Shown here: positions 49,710 through 58,837 of the stretch, in pieces
How positions within the stretch are numbered: position 1 is the stretch's first letter
How the letters are laid out: each line of letters begins with the position of its first letter
Assembly: GCA_030062745.1 (NCBI GenBank)
Contig: CP099848.1
Span: forward strand, 6,131,685-6,195,684
Reading direction: 5' to 3'
DNA length: 64,000 nt
From: Capitulum mitella
Lineage: Eukaryota; Arthropoda; Thecostraca; Pollicipedomorpha; Pollicipedidae
Program-made: the position numbers and the translations under genes
The notes under the pieces: model-generated
The model's database searches: none
The model's input: only the letters and a program-made list of their open reading frames with translations
What the model was told of the DNA's origin: nothing

Positions 49710-50320
49710 CTCAACCGGACCAGTGTCAGACCTGTCCATTGCCAGCGACCCTACGTTTTTAGTCAGAGGTGGTATTAAACCTTGCCATCTTAGTCCCCAC
49801 TTTTTCGTACATGCAGTCATCGGCATGTCAAAATAACGCCGTATGCAAGTCACTGCTGAGGCACGTGGTCCCAGTAGAATGCACTTGCATGTGTTTAACT
49901 CGGACATGCTACGCACTGATTGGGCTGCAGTGTTCCACTCCGAGACGTTCTCCGGGAAATGGGCCACGTTTTTGCAGATTTCCCGTCCGATTCTTGACGC
50001 CCGAGCCCCGTCACGGAAAACGTCTGTCCGCAGTCCCGCCGCTCCCCTTGTGACCGACGCCACCAGGGACCTAATGGCGCGTCGTCACCGCGCCATTAGG
50101 CAGCCACGGGTCAACGGAGTACCGGGACCTAAATCACGCCCTCCGCTCAGCTGTGCGGCAGGACCTGCGGAAAGATATCGCCACGCGTGGCGCAGGAGGC
50201 GGGCCGGCCAGCGTCTGGCGGGAACTGAGGTTTACCGTGAGCAGCAAAAGGACCAGTCAGCGTTCGCTGCCATCTTTTACCCTATTTACTTGGGCAGCTG
50301 GAATCCGGATGGACCGTGCG
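49710..50320 (+). mobile_element. LINE fragment: endonuclease to reverse-transcriptase linker
   Basis: On the plus strand from about 49860 the translation reads RMHLHVFNSDMLRTDWAAVF, then KWATFLQISRPILDARAPSR, VRSPAAPLVTDATRDLMARR. This is the linker between endonuclease and reverse transcriptase in jockey-like LINEs (DxFxxxL..DW....F.......ILDxxAPxRxxxxRxPxAPxVTxxTRxLMxxRRxAxR). It continues in the next frame at about 50150 (VRQDLRKDIATRG..PASVWREL), so a frame change has occurred. The catalytic reverse-transcriptase core is absent. An 11-bp perfect inverted repeat (CTAATGGCGCG) lies at 50071-50099 within the LMARR codons. Remnant only. Confidence 0.8.
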
Positions 50321-51342
50321 GTCGGCTCAAAGTCGCATTTCACGTCCCATGTAAACGCTCGTAAGCCGTTCGGTGGATTCGAATCGCGCGCCGGTTGGAA
50401 TCCTTCCCAGTAAAAGGATTACCATTCAGGAAGGGATTTCGTTCGACTTTGCGGTAGGTCGAGTCCGCTAAAAACATGCTACCGCAAATGGTACAACATG
50501 AAGCGGCATAGGCGAAAGAGCCCGGCCTCCCATATCTCGTTCTGTTGCTGTTGGCAAATATTTTCCAGGAGTTCAAAACATCTGAAAAGCTGGAAGATCA
50601 TGACAGAAAACAGAGACAACATGGAAGACGGCGAAGTAAATATCATGCTGGAGGTCATTCAGGACCTCAAGATTTTCAAGACCTTGGGTGGCAAGCGCTA
50701 CAGAAATTTACATATTGAGCTATATATACGGATTATATATACATATATATGTATATAGAGCCCATTTTCTTCTCATATCTTCCTCCGTCCACAACCGCCG
50801 CACGGACCGCTACACTCTCCAGCTATCATCTGTGAGGTAACGGCAGTACTGCGTCCAGCTGTCACAAAAGCGCGCTTTATGTCCATAATCCGTTCCTCGA
50901 TTCTATTTTCCCCAGTTCGGACTATCGACTATTAATTCGACGTAAAGCTGCATTCGCCCATGCAAACGTACCCCGACGAGAGGTTCACAGTCGCATTATC
51001 TATTCCTGTCTAAATTCGCATTGTTCAGTTGCCCATGCAAATGGGATATATGTCGGCTAATCGCTTAAGCGAGTTTTTCGTTGACATCGGGGTCGTCGTC
51101 GGTCGGTTCCCGCGTTGCCGCGGCGTCTACATGTCCAGTAACCACCTCCTCCGACCCAGCATGGCCCCTCCGACTAAGCATGGCCTTCATCCTCTGCACT
51201 CGACGGAATCCCCGCAGGTGTCCGTCGTCGACAGCATCCCGGATGCTGCTGACCGACATCAAAATCATGTCCGTGCTAGGTCAGGCCATGGAGATATGAC
51301 GTCGTGTACCCTACATACCTAAATCCCAGGAAACGCCAAGAT
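50321..51342. other. No supported gene
   Basis: A short TA-rich patch lies at about 50720-50760. A minus-strand frame at 51065-51268 has an Asp/Glu-rich end but no recognisable domain or good splice sites, so it is not called. Confidence 0.4.
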
Positions 51343-51745
51343 TCCATTGGTAACAGCACTGGTTCTCTCTCAGGTCCGACATTGTTTTTCGGCAAACGGT
51401 AATGGCACCAAGAAAAACCTATTTCGAATCCAGAAAATCTTCAACTGTGCCGTGAGAACAGTTTCTGGCCAGCGAAAATTTGGCCAGGTGACGGATCTGA
51501 GGGAGGGGCTTGGCTGGTTGCCAGATGACCGGATCTTCCAGCAACATGCACTGTGCTTGCTCTAAAGAGCGCTGGATCATGGTCATCCGGACGCTATTGC
51601 CTAGGTCATTCAGCCTAACGTGCATGTGCGGCACAGGAGCACGAAGCGGGACTTCGACCTACATGCACGTCGACCACATACTGCCACGTTTTTCATTACA
51701 CCTTACTGCGACGCTGGCAAGCATCGCTTTTTTATTTTGTTGCTT
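51343..51745 (+). mobile_element. LINE fragment: 3' end of the reverse-transcriptase ORF
   Basis: The plus-strand translation VTALVLSQVRHCFSANGNG, KNLFRIQKIFNCAVRTVSG, KFGQVTDLREGLGWLPDD.. matches the C-terminal region of jockey/CR1-type LINE polyproteins (LVxSxxRYCxxVxGNG.., RIQKxxNxxARxxxGRRKFxHxSDLRxxLGWL). In-frame stops follow, but LINE-like sequence continues (RSTKRDFDLHARRPHTATFF) to about 51745, where a T-rich stretch begins. It is 5'-truncated. It is a different subfamily from the copy at 23.1 kb. Whether it belonged with the piece at 49.7-50.3 kb is uncertain, since the intervening 1 kb shows no reverse transcriptase. Confidence 0.8.
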
Positions 51746-51942
51746 TCCTTTTTCTTTTTCTTTTTGTTTTGTTGTTGAAAAGTTTTTGCTGCCGTGTGCC
51801 CACGCTTTACAATTTCATACTGCATGACGTGAGAACCTCTTTTAGTGGCTGACTAAGCCGACTCCGGTGTTGTTTGAAAACTTGGCGGAATGACAACGCG
51901 CTATTTGTATTTGACGCACCTTGTAGGACGTAGTTTTTCGAT

Positions 51943-51985
51943 TGTGTGTGTGTGTGTGTGTGCGTGCGTGTGTGTGTGTGTGTGT
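51943..51985 (+). repeat. (GT)n microsatellite
   Basis: GT run of about 43 bp with two GC interruptions (TGCGTGCG). Confidence 0.97.
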
Positions 51986-52199
51986 ATGGTGACCGTGCTT
52001 ATCTTTTTTCTTTGCGACACTTCGATCTGGGAGGCCATATTTTCACACTGCAACGCATTAGAAACATTTCCATTATATCCCAGATAAAACAGATTTAAAA
52101 CGCTCAGGCTGAAAGGCGTTCTTTGCCTGGTCACGCTCGCTAGGCCGCGCTGTCGGCGTATAATACCCACGCCTCGGGGACCACTAAGTCGCGTTCTCA

Positions 52200-52440
52200 T
52201 GGTCCGCCACCGTGCTCTATGAAGCGGCCATTAGAGGCCCGCTAATGCAACAGCTGGTCCGGCGCGTCGGCCGCAGCCGCCGTGGAGCCTCGCCTAATGC
52301 TCGTCTCCGTCGGCGTCGACGACAGGAAGCGTCGCAGGCGGTGTCGGCGGCACTGGGAACGGAGCCACATGTCGTCGCACCCGTCCCGTCCTCCGCGCGG
52401 ACGGGGAGCGGTTGCGCTGGCACCATGGTCACTAGTACTT
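52200..52440. other. CpG-rich, GC-rich segment of unknown role
   Basis: This 240-bp stretch is much richer in G+C and CpG than its surroundings and open in three frames, with Arg-rich translations (CGxCGxCG runs). No promoter motif, start codon context or domain supports a gene; a CpG-island-like element or an unrecognised exon remain possible. The likely coding block at 52646-52807 lies 200 bp away. Confidence 0.3.
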
Positions 52441-52645
52441 AAAACGCAAGGGAAAGCTTTCCCTTACGTACGCGTTCGTTGCTGAAAGACCGTTCTTACA
52501 AACGCAGAATTTACCATAGCATTGCTTGATGAGACATGAAATAAAACGCGCGATGCAACATTTTCAACGTAACGTTTCATATTTCTCCACGAAGCTGCAG
52601 ATGTGGTGACGTCATTATCGCGGCGGTCAGCTCACACAACACAAA

Positions 52646-52807
52646 TCACGTTTTCTGGGCGTTCTGAATCCTCTGCTCACGAAGACACTCGTCGTATTCT
52701 GGACGCGATCTTGCATCTCCGCCCCCAAAAAAGTATCTGTCGACAGCAAACATGAACAGCAAACTATGAAACACAATGACGGAAGAAAACCATGGTGTGC
52801 CAGAGGA
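52646..52807 (-). CDS. Possible C-terminal exon with one membrane segment, unidentified
   Basis: After a possible acceptor (CCACCCTAG|TCCTC) a phase-0 frame of 53 codons runs to a TGA: SSGTPWFSSVIVFHSLLFMF, then AVDRYFFGGGDARSRPEYDE, CLREQRIQNAQKT. A hydrophobic stretch (residues 9-22) is followed by a Gly-rich turn and a charged tail, a plan typical of small single-pass or tail-anchored proteins. I do not recognise the family. The pyrimidine tract is modest, no minus-strand poly(A) signal was seen just downstream, and no partner exon was found, so this may be chance. Confidence 0.35.
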   Translation of the reverse strand, partial: SSGTPWFSSVIVFHSLLFMFAVDRYFFGGGDARSRPEYDECLREQRIQNAQKT

Positions 52808-53445
52808 CTAGGGTGGCTGGTAGCAAAGTTGGCACGCGATCCATCCCTTATGAATTAAGGACAGGTTTTCCTTTTTGCCTCATTTACAAATAAAATAGGA
52901 CGCGGACAAAAACCTACGCACATGGCATAGTAACGTATACCTTTGCGATGCATGTGGTCACTTTCACATGGACGTAGGTTACGACATAAATCTGAAATAA
53001 TCGGTTTGCTACAGTAATGCATTACAGACATTAATTCTGGTTACTTTCTCTGTTTTACGTCAATGATGCAGTGGCACTTTACCTCATATGCCAAGCTGTG
53101 GTTCCGGAAACAGAACACATCATGAACTTTGCTGCAGTAAAAGTATGCATTTTCTTAAATACTTCGTCCCGGTATTTAAGCCAGGACTAAATTTTCCTAG
53201 CTATAGACAAATGGCTTGGGCTAGGTATACTAAGCTCCCGGTGCCTGTTTTCAAAACCGTGTGACGTGGCACCGTGTCCACCAGTTCTCGATACGTTCCA
53301 AATTGTCTTTCGTCCACGTCTTCGAGCGTTGGGCCCCAGGAGCAGCGCAGCAGCACCAGCGCCAGCCGGCCGACGTACGTTCAGTTTTTCTTTATTTTGG
53401 AAACTACAGACGTATTTAAACGTGGTAAGTCTCCGTTGGCAATGA
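52808..53445. other. No recognisable feature
   Basis: AT-rich sequence; a 104-codon minus-strand frame (53187-53501) has no recognisable domain. Confidence 0.4.
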
Positions 53446-53560
53446 AACGAGGAATTAAATGGTGCATAGGACATAGCATTATGGTGTATAGTATATAGCA
53501 ACGAGAAACTAAATGGTGTATAGGATAGGCTACATACGGCCTCATTGGTAACGAGAACTA
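53446..53560 (+). repeat. Short tandem repeat, 50-54 bp, about 2.2 units
   Basis: Units start AACGAG at 53446, 53500 and 53550 and share (G)AA(T/C)TAAATGGTG(C/T)ATAGGA in the first two. The third is only begun and leads into dispersed repeat family 5. Confidence 0.55.
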
Positions 53561-53650
53561 GTGCAATTTTGTATCTCTTTGTGGATGACCAGGCACCCCC
53601 AATCCTGATCTGGGCTCCCCGAAACGTGCTTTAGGCACCCCCAAAGTCTA
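53551..53650 (+). repeat. Dispersed repeat family 5, copy 2
   Basis: Partner of 3029-3112 with GTGCAATTTTGTATCTCTTT, GTGG and three CACCCCCA/GGCTCCCC blocks. Boundaries are soft; patchy identity. Confidence 0.4.
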
Positions 53651-54309
53651 AGTCGTTATTCTAAAACAGCAGTAAGTTTATCATCGTTCAACATCTTGAA
53701 GGTAACAAGGCAGCAGAGCAGAATTCAAATGAACAACCCCCACAATGCAGAGAGTTACGGGAACTGACAAGTAAGGCGCAAAATGCGATAATGTAAAAAA
53801 AAAACTTAGTCTCGTCTGTATTCTTGCGTAAAATGGCCCTCGGGAACAGCTAATCGTCACGGGCCAGACTCCTGATCACGTCGGTTGGGTGGCGTGGCCG
53901 CCAGCCTGACGGTTACGCACTTCTACGGCGGTCGGCTCTCACGGCGCGTGACGGTGCTGGCCAGTCGCGATTACGAACCCCTCAAGGCGGATGGCCCAAG
54001 TTTCACAGCCTTGTTAGGTATTAAGTCTGGACTATTTTAGAGCAGCACATACGCCGAAGCGAAGTCGGCTCTGAGCCACAGAATGAGTTCGTATCACCAG
54101 CCCCCGTGCCGGCTACCTTGATAGAGGCCATTTATAAGCTGAGGCTTGTGAAACTCACCGGGCACTCGGGCAGTAGAATTTACCAGAATCAGGGTATCGA
54201 CCATGGCAAAAGGCCGCAATCGAGAGCAGTAAGGCAGTGAGATCTCAGTGAGGACTTCGAGTCTGAAACCCGTGTGCCCAGACTATACCATGTGTGTAAC
54301 ACTGCTTTT
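53651..54309. other. No recognisable feature
   Basis: Short frames only; a GC-richer patch at about 53860-53990. No shared repeats. Confidence 0.4.
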
Positions 54310-54313
54310 TTAA

Positions 54314-55521
54314 CCCGCCCCCGACGGGGGGAGGGGTGTGTGCGGTTGACCTCCCGCTGTGGTTTTTCCAAGACCGCGAAAGTCTGAATAAACTCAGCGC
54401 CACGAAACTTTATGTGCCTTTTGCATGATCATTTTTACACCTGTGCCAAAGGTTTAACCTAAGGTCACGTCAGACGTCTGAGCTATGTCAGGTCAAGTGG
54501 ACCTATGCCTCAAAAAGTTAAGGGCCCTGTATCTTTGTTGGAAAACGTGATATCACAATAAAACCTTCAGGAATTGGAGCTCTTGATAGATGAAACAAAG
54601 ATGACACAAATCTGCTATCTCGGACTTTTCGGAATTATCCGGGTAATTGACCTAAAGCCAAGTCCATTTTTAAGACATGTCTTTTTTCGGAAAATGACGG
54701 ATTTTTTATAACATTTTTAGTGCGGGATAATGCAGACATCCAGTTGCCGCCAATGGACAAAATACCAATGACTTCCAGCCACTGACCTGAGGGCAGGGCA
54801 CGAATAACTTGTATGAGCCAAAATGCACTCCGTCAAAATTGGCGATGAATTATTCAGAACAAGTGGAAAATGGCAGAACTGGCTCGCACAGTTGCAAGTA
54901 ATGCCAGTAATTTTAAAATCTTCCAAAAAATTGAAGAGTCGGGAAATAAACAGGCCCTCGAGAATGAAGCTTCGTCAGTTGCGTAGCTTTGCAGCTACTA
55001 AATTTTTTCCGTTATTTATGCACGAAAATCCATCACAAAAATCACTAGGATCAAGAAATGTTACACGGGAAGGATTATGTCGCGGAAAAAAAGAAACGTT
55101 GAAATTAGTTTTCGTTTTCATACCACGTTCGGCTCCAGCGCCCACCCTCAGTCGGTGCGAAAATCGTCTAGTCTTTAAGTCAACGTTTCGACGTATACAT
55201 CAAACAAATTAGAGAAACTAGACGTGTATCGGCATCTGCGGACTACTACCTGTTCGTTGGCACATTTACCTAGACTATAAATCACAGCCCTTGAGATCCA
55301 GGCCGCTTCTCAGTTTCATGCAGTCGGCTGTGAGAAAACATATATACGACTTATATATTATCTAAACTAAAAATAAGACCAGTTTCGAGTTCCATCTGCC
55401 ATGAGCCTTCCAAAGGTGTGCTTATTTTTATCGTGCGACCAGCCGTTCGTGAGTTAGAGGGGGCAGTCAACCGCTCCCCTCTCCTCGGGTGTGGTTGGCG
55501 CCGACCGCGAGTCGTGTGCGG
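54314..55521 (+). mobile_element. TTAA family 2 element, copy G (1208 bp)
   Basis: Starts TTAA + CCCGCCCCCGAC (TTAA at 54310-54313) and ends in the complement of a CCGCACACGAC-type terminus next to ATAA (55522-55525), a mutated TTAA. It is colinear with copy F over its whole length, with more substitutions. A frame of 129 codons (54823-55212) aligns in part with a 115-codon frame in copy H (60395-60742, opposite strand), e.g. INRPSRMKLRQLRS versus INRLSRIKLRQLCT and a shared STFRRI end; copy F is closed at that place. Confidence 0.85.
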
Positions 55522-55849
55522 ATAAAGGGCAATACAGTGGACTAGATCTTCATTGGTTTTGAACTGAGCCGGAAGAGCAAAGCCGATATTTTCAAGTGTC
55601 ACTGATCCACGAAACCGTCAACTGGCCTCGCTCAGCCCCAACTTCACTGCAATGCCATGTCACAGCGTATGGTAAAACGTGGCAAAACGCTCCCATTTTC
55701 ATGACACGTGAATCCTGGATTTCCTAAATAAAGAGCCAAAACTAAAAATCTCGAAAAGTTGGAGCGTTTATATTTCGTGAACACATGTGCTGGCAAATTT
55801 GGGCGGCGCATCGTTGCACTCGGCCCGAAGCACTCTGTCAGCCGCTAGA

Positions 55850-56700
55850 TAAGGAGCATTTCTGTGTGCCCCTTCAGCGACGCGGCGCGCCTTGTTCCTG
55901 AAACCTCCCGTGAGACGTTGGACGGTGATCTTGTCGATAGTCTGGGCCCTGGAGTGAACTTTTCTCCTTATCTGGGCCGCAGTCGTTGCGCACCAGCCGT
56001 CTTTGAGGAGCGCCCGAAACTGCTGCATGGGCCTGATTTGGGGTGCTGCCGGTAGATTAGAAGGACGTGGAACCGTTCGGATTTCTCTTTTTTCGGCTCT
56101 GCTTGCTCGTCCTTGCCGAAGTGGGCGGTTTCCAGATATGGCGAGAAACTACAGAGTTTTTCTTGTGCTTGTCTCCGATACACTTGTCTAGCCTTGAGGT
56201 ATACTCTGTCTTGTAGGCTAAGGCTTTAATCGCCATGAAGGGACGGCTGATGCCCTGGTTTGATATCGCGGCCCATACCATGACCTGCTCAGGGAACTTG
56301 GCCTTGGCCTGGCACTTTACGATTGGACCGACATTTTCTTTGTCGTCAGTTCAGTATCCAGAATTTAGTTTGACTTTTCGGTCCGTGAACCGAAAATAAA
56401 TTTCGTCGTCACCATCATGAAGGTCTTGATTGTGAATTTCATAAGCCTCTTTCTCAACGTTCATACGCCGTCTGCTGCCGATTGTTCTTGGTTTCGGTAA
56501 CCGCAGCCACACTCGTGCTGCGCCCGTTCTTTAATGTCGTCCTTGGTTTGGTGATTTCTGACACATATTGTTGAGTCATGTTGAATCTGGAGGTCGCGCG
56601 AGACTGTGAGTATTCGACTAGTTCCTTGAGGTGGACTTTCAGGACCTCCAGCCGTTCTGGAGAGCATTTTTTGCGATGTGCGACTCCCGACAATTGTCAT
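55850..56700 (-). pseudogene. Dead Tc1/mariner (IS630-like) transposase
   Basis: The minus-strand translation at 56460-56057 gives EIYFRFTDRKVKLNSGY, an in-frame stop, then KFPEQVMVWAAISNQGISRP.. and RHIWKPPTSARTSKQ; in a shifted frame (56028-55860) NLPAAPQIRPMQQFRALLKD.. and RLTGGFRNKARRVAEGAHRN. These correspond to the DDE block order FTDEK, KFPxxVMVWxxISxxG, FWPDxATxHY, NPPNxPQxRPIExFWxxLK, VRxKLRxxAxxG of the IS630-Tc1-mariner superfamily. The first Asp survives; the second is lost (WKPPTSA) and the third acidic residue is Gln. The N-terminal DNA-binding part (to about 56700) is barely readable. No terminal inverted repeats were found. Confidence 0.75.
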
Positions 56701-57028
56701 TTTTGCTTTCGTCGCACCTTTCGTGCCTTCTGCCTTCGTCACACCTCCCAAAATTTCGTATACGTAGTTGTTTTTTGGAATGTGCAAAGTCGTGAAATGT
56801 TTCTCGGGGTGTGCCATTCCTTCCCGCCAGTGACCGGCGTAGAACCGTCCAACTGCGATTCGGTGCTACTTTCGGAAAGTCTTCCACGTTAGCATGTCTG
56901 AAGGAGTGAACATTTTCTTTGAGTGCATGCCCTAAGAATGGATGTAGCTTTCACGTAAATATTTCGTTTTCCACATACGACCTCTGTCATGGAAGTTAAA
57001 ACCTTTAAAACTGTTCTAGTATATTTAA

Positions 57029-58231
57029 CCCTATTCTCGACGGGTAGGGGCTGAATCCGCCCCTCCTCCCTTGGGTTTTTACCTGCCAATTCCAGGGTTT
57101 TTAACGCAGTTACTTAGTCACCTTTTTCTGCCTACTCTTTGGGCATATTGTAACAAAATTTGGTAGTTTTCTCTGGTTCATGGGCGGAGTCAGGCAACGT
57201 TTTTGGAAGGCACGTCAGGTCAGTTTGGCCCTGTTCAAGGCAAAAGGAATATTGCTGCCAAGAATGGGATTTTCAGGATAGAGCTTAAATCTCTATATCG
57301 ATGTATTGGTAAGCAGTCGAGCAAACATACAAAATAGTGTTGTTAATTTGAGGGTACTTAACAAGGTCTCATCAAGGTCAAGATTATAAATCTGGTTTCA
57401 TAGTAATTATTTTAGTGCGGATTTTCCAAATGCAGAACCGGGGGAAAATGACGTAAATGATAATCTACTTGTGTACCAGGTTCCAGGTTGATATCAGTTC
57501 GGGCCATGGAGCTATGACCTAAAACGTCAGTGCGCGTACCCTAAATCACGACAGCCGGAAAATGGAATTTTAGGAGCAGATTAAATTCACATGACTGGAG
57601 ACGTTTCTTAACAATATGAAATGCACTCCGGATCATTCTATGTGACTCCGATGTCATTGGAGGCCACTTAAGGTCAAAGGTCGTAAACTAACCTGATGAA
57701 TATGTGACGATGATAGTTCCCCTTCATTCATGTCCCTGGCGCCGCCCATGCCAACATTTTACAAGAAATGTAATACGATTGGTACTTTTGCAGCATGAAA
57801 TGATTCGTGAGGGTTCATAAGTAACTTTAACTTCTTGTTAGTTTGGTTTTTCAAAACTAATCCGCCCATTTTCGAAACCCCGTGAGCGCCTACGAAATTC
57901 CACAAAAAAAATGAAATGCGTAGACCAGTGGTAAAAGTCCCATCCATAATCTTTCGATTCATGTCAGTTGCATCAAAACTGGTCGATAAACAGCAGAGCT
58001 ATAACAAGTCCAAAAAAATACCCTGTATTATCAACTGCGCCCCGTATGCAACCCTTTGAAGATTTTAAAAAATAATTTATTCGTCAAAATGTAGTCCACG
58101 TCATGGTAAATCGATTGCCATCTCTTGCCATAAAATTGGCTGTGCAGTTCTCGGGGTCTCGAGGGGGGGGCGCCGAATCGGCTCCCCATCGTCGAAAGTC
58201 GTCTATACCGTTTAGCCCTCCGAGAAAAGGG
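57029..58231 (-). mobile_element. TTAA family 1 element, copy D (full length, old, 1203 bp)
   Basis: Left TTAA at 57025-57028; right site is TTGA at 58232-58235. The left terminus reads CCCTATTCTCGA and the right end carries the complement of CCCTTTTCTCGGAGGGCTAA, so both ends have mutated. All internal landmarks are in order, but by eye roughly a quarter of positions differ from A, C and E. The DR1 at 57671-57683 has lost its last base. It is clearly the oldest of the five full-length copies. Confidence 0.88.
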
Positions 58232-58360
58232 TTGATACAGTGAATGTTTGTGATCAGGCGATCCAAGAAACTTTGCACGGGCCGTTTCTGGGATGGGTTT
58301 TTTGTGTCTCTTTATTTGCTCTCTTAATTAATGGGATTTCTTCACTCCTCGATTTCTGTT

Positions 58361-58833
58361 TTAAATGGAAGCAATAGTTTTGGGGGGAAGCAAATGTCTT
58401 AACACATATCCCATCAGCAAATCAAACGCCCGTCTCCTTTGCGCCGCTCGTTGAGCGACGTAGGAAGACAACCACGGCCCCTGACGTTTGGATGGTGACG
58501 ATGTGAGAGGAACTGCCGAATATGCCGCTTGTGAGAAATGCTCGGTGATAGAATTTATGTCGTGAACCGGGGAACCGAATTCGGCCGGTTCTGTGTCGCA
58601 CAACTGCTTAAAGACGTCCCGGTTAGTTCGTTTGAAATTCCATTTTAGTAAACCCCGTATCGTTGGTGCGGGGACAACTTGGATGTATTTGAATGGGAAA
58701 ATGGTCACTGTCACATACATCGCTATCTCTTGACCATTTAGATCACATTCCTTACACTGGCGAACACAGTGTTAGGTCATGGGTGACCCAGTGTGATGAT
58801 AGGGTGGGAAATGAGCATTGTCACTATTGTTTA
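58361..58833 (-). mobile_element. LINE, second part: end of endonuclease and linker
   Basis: Immediately beyond the family-2 insertion the minus-strand frame resumes with HFPTLSSHWVTHDLTLCSPV-like sequence (58833-58750), then SDVCDSDHFPIQIHPSCPRT, the SDH catalytic box of the AP-type endonuclease, and after a frame change the linker LLKWNFKRTNRDVFKQLCDT, AAQRRRAFDLL (58640-58400). Several stops and frame changes show it is dead. Similarity ends about 100-130 bp before family-1 copy D. This is the continuation of the part at 61284-62800. Confidence 0.8.
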
Positions 58834-58837
58834 TTCA

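Noticed and set aside
50370-50410. GGATTCGAATC resembling a T-loop
   Set aside because: No A box on either strand at the correct distance.
51065-51268. Minus-strand frame with acidic C-terminus
   Set aside because: No domain, weak splice sites and a plus-strand frame of equal length.
56889-57089. Continuation of the LINE beyond family-1 copy D
   Set aside because: Sequence left of copy D does not resume LINE-like codons; it leads into the mariner remnant.
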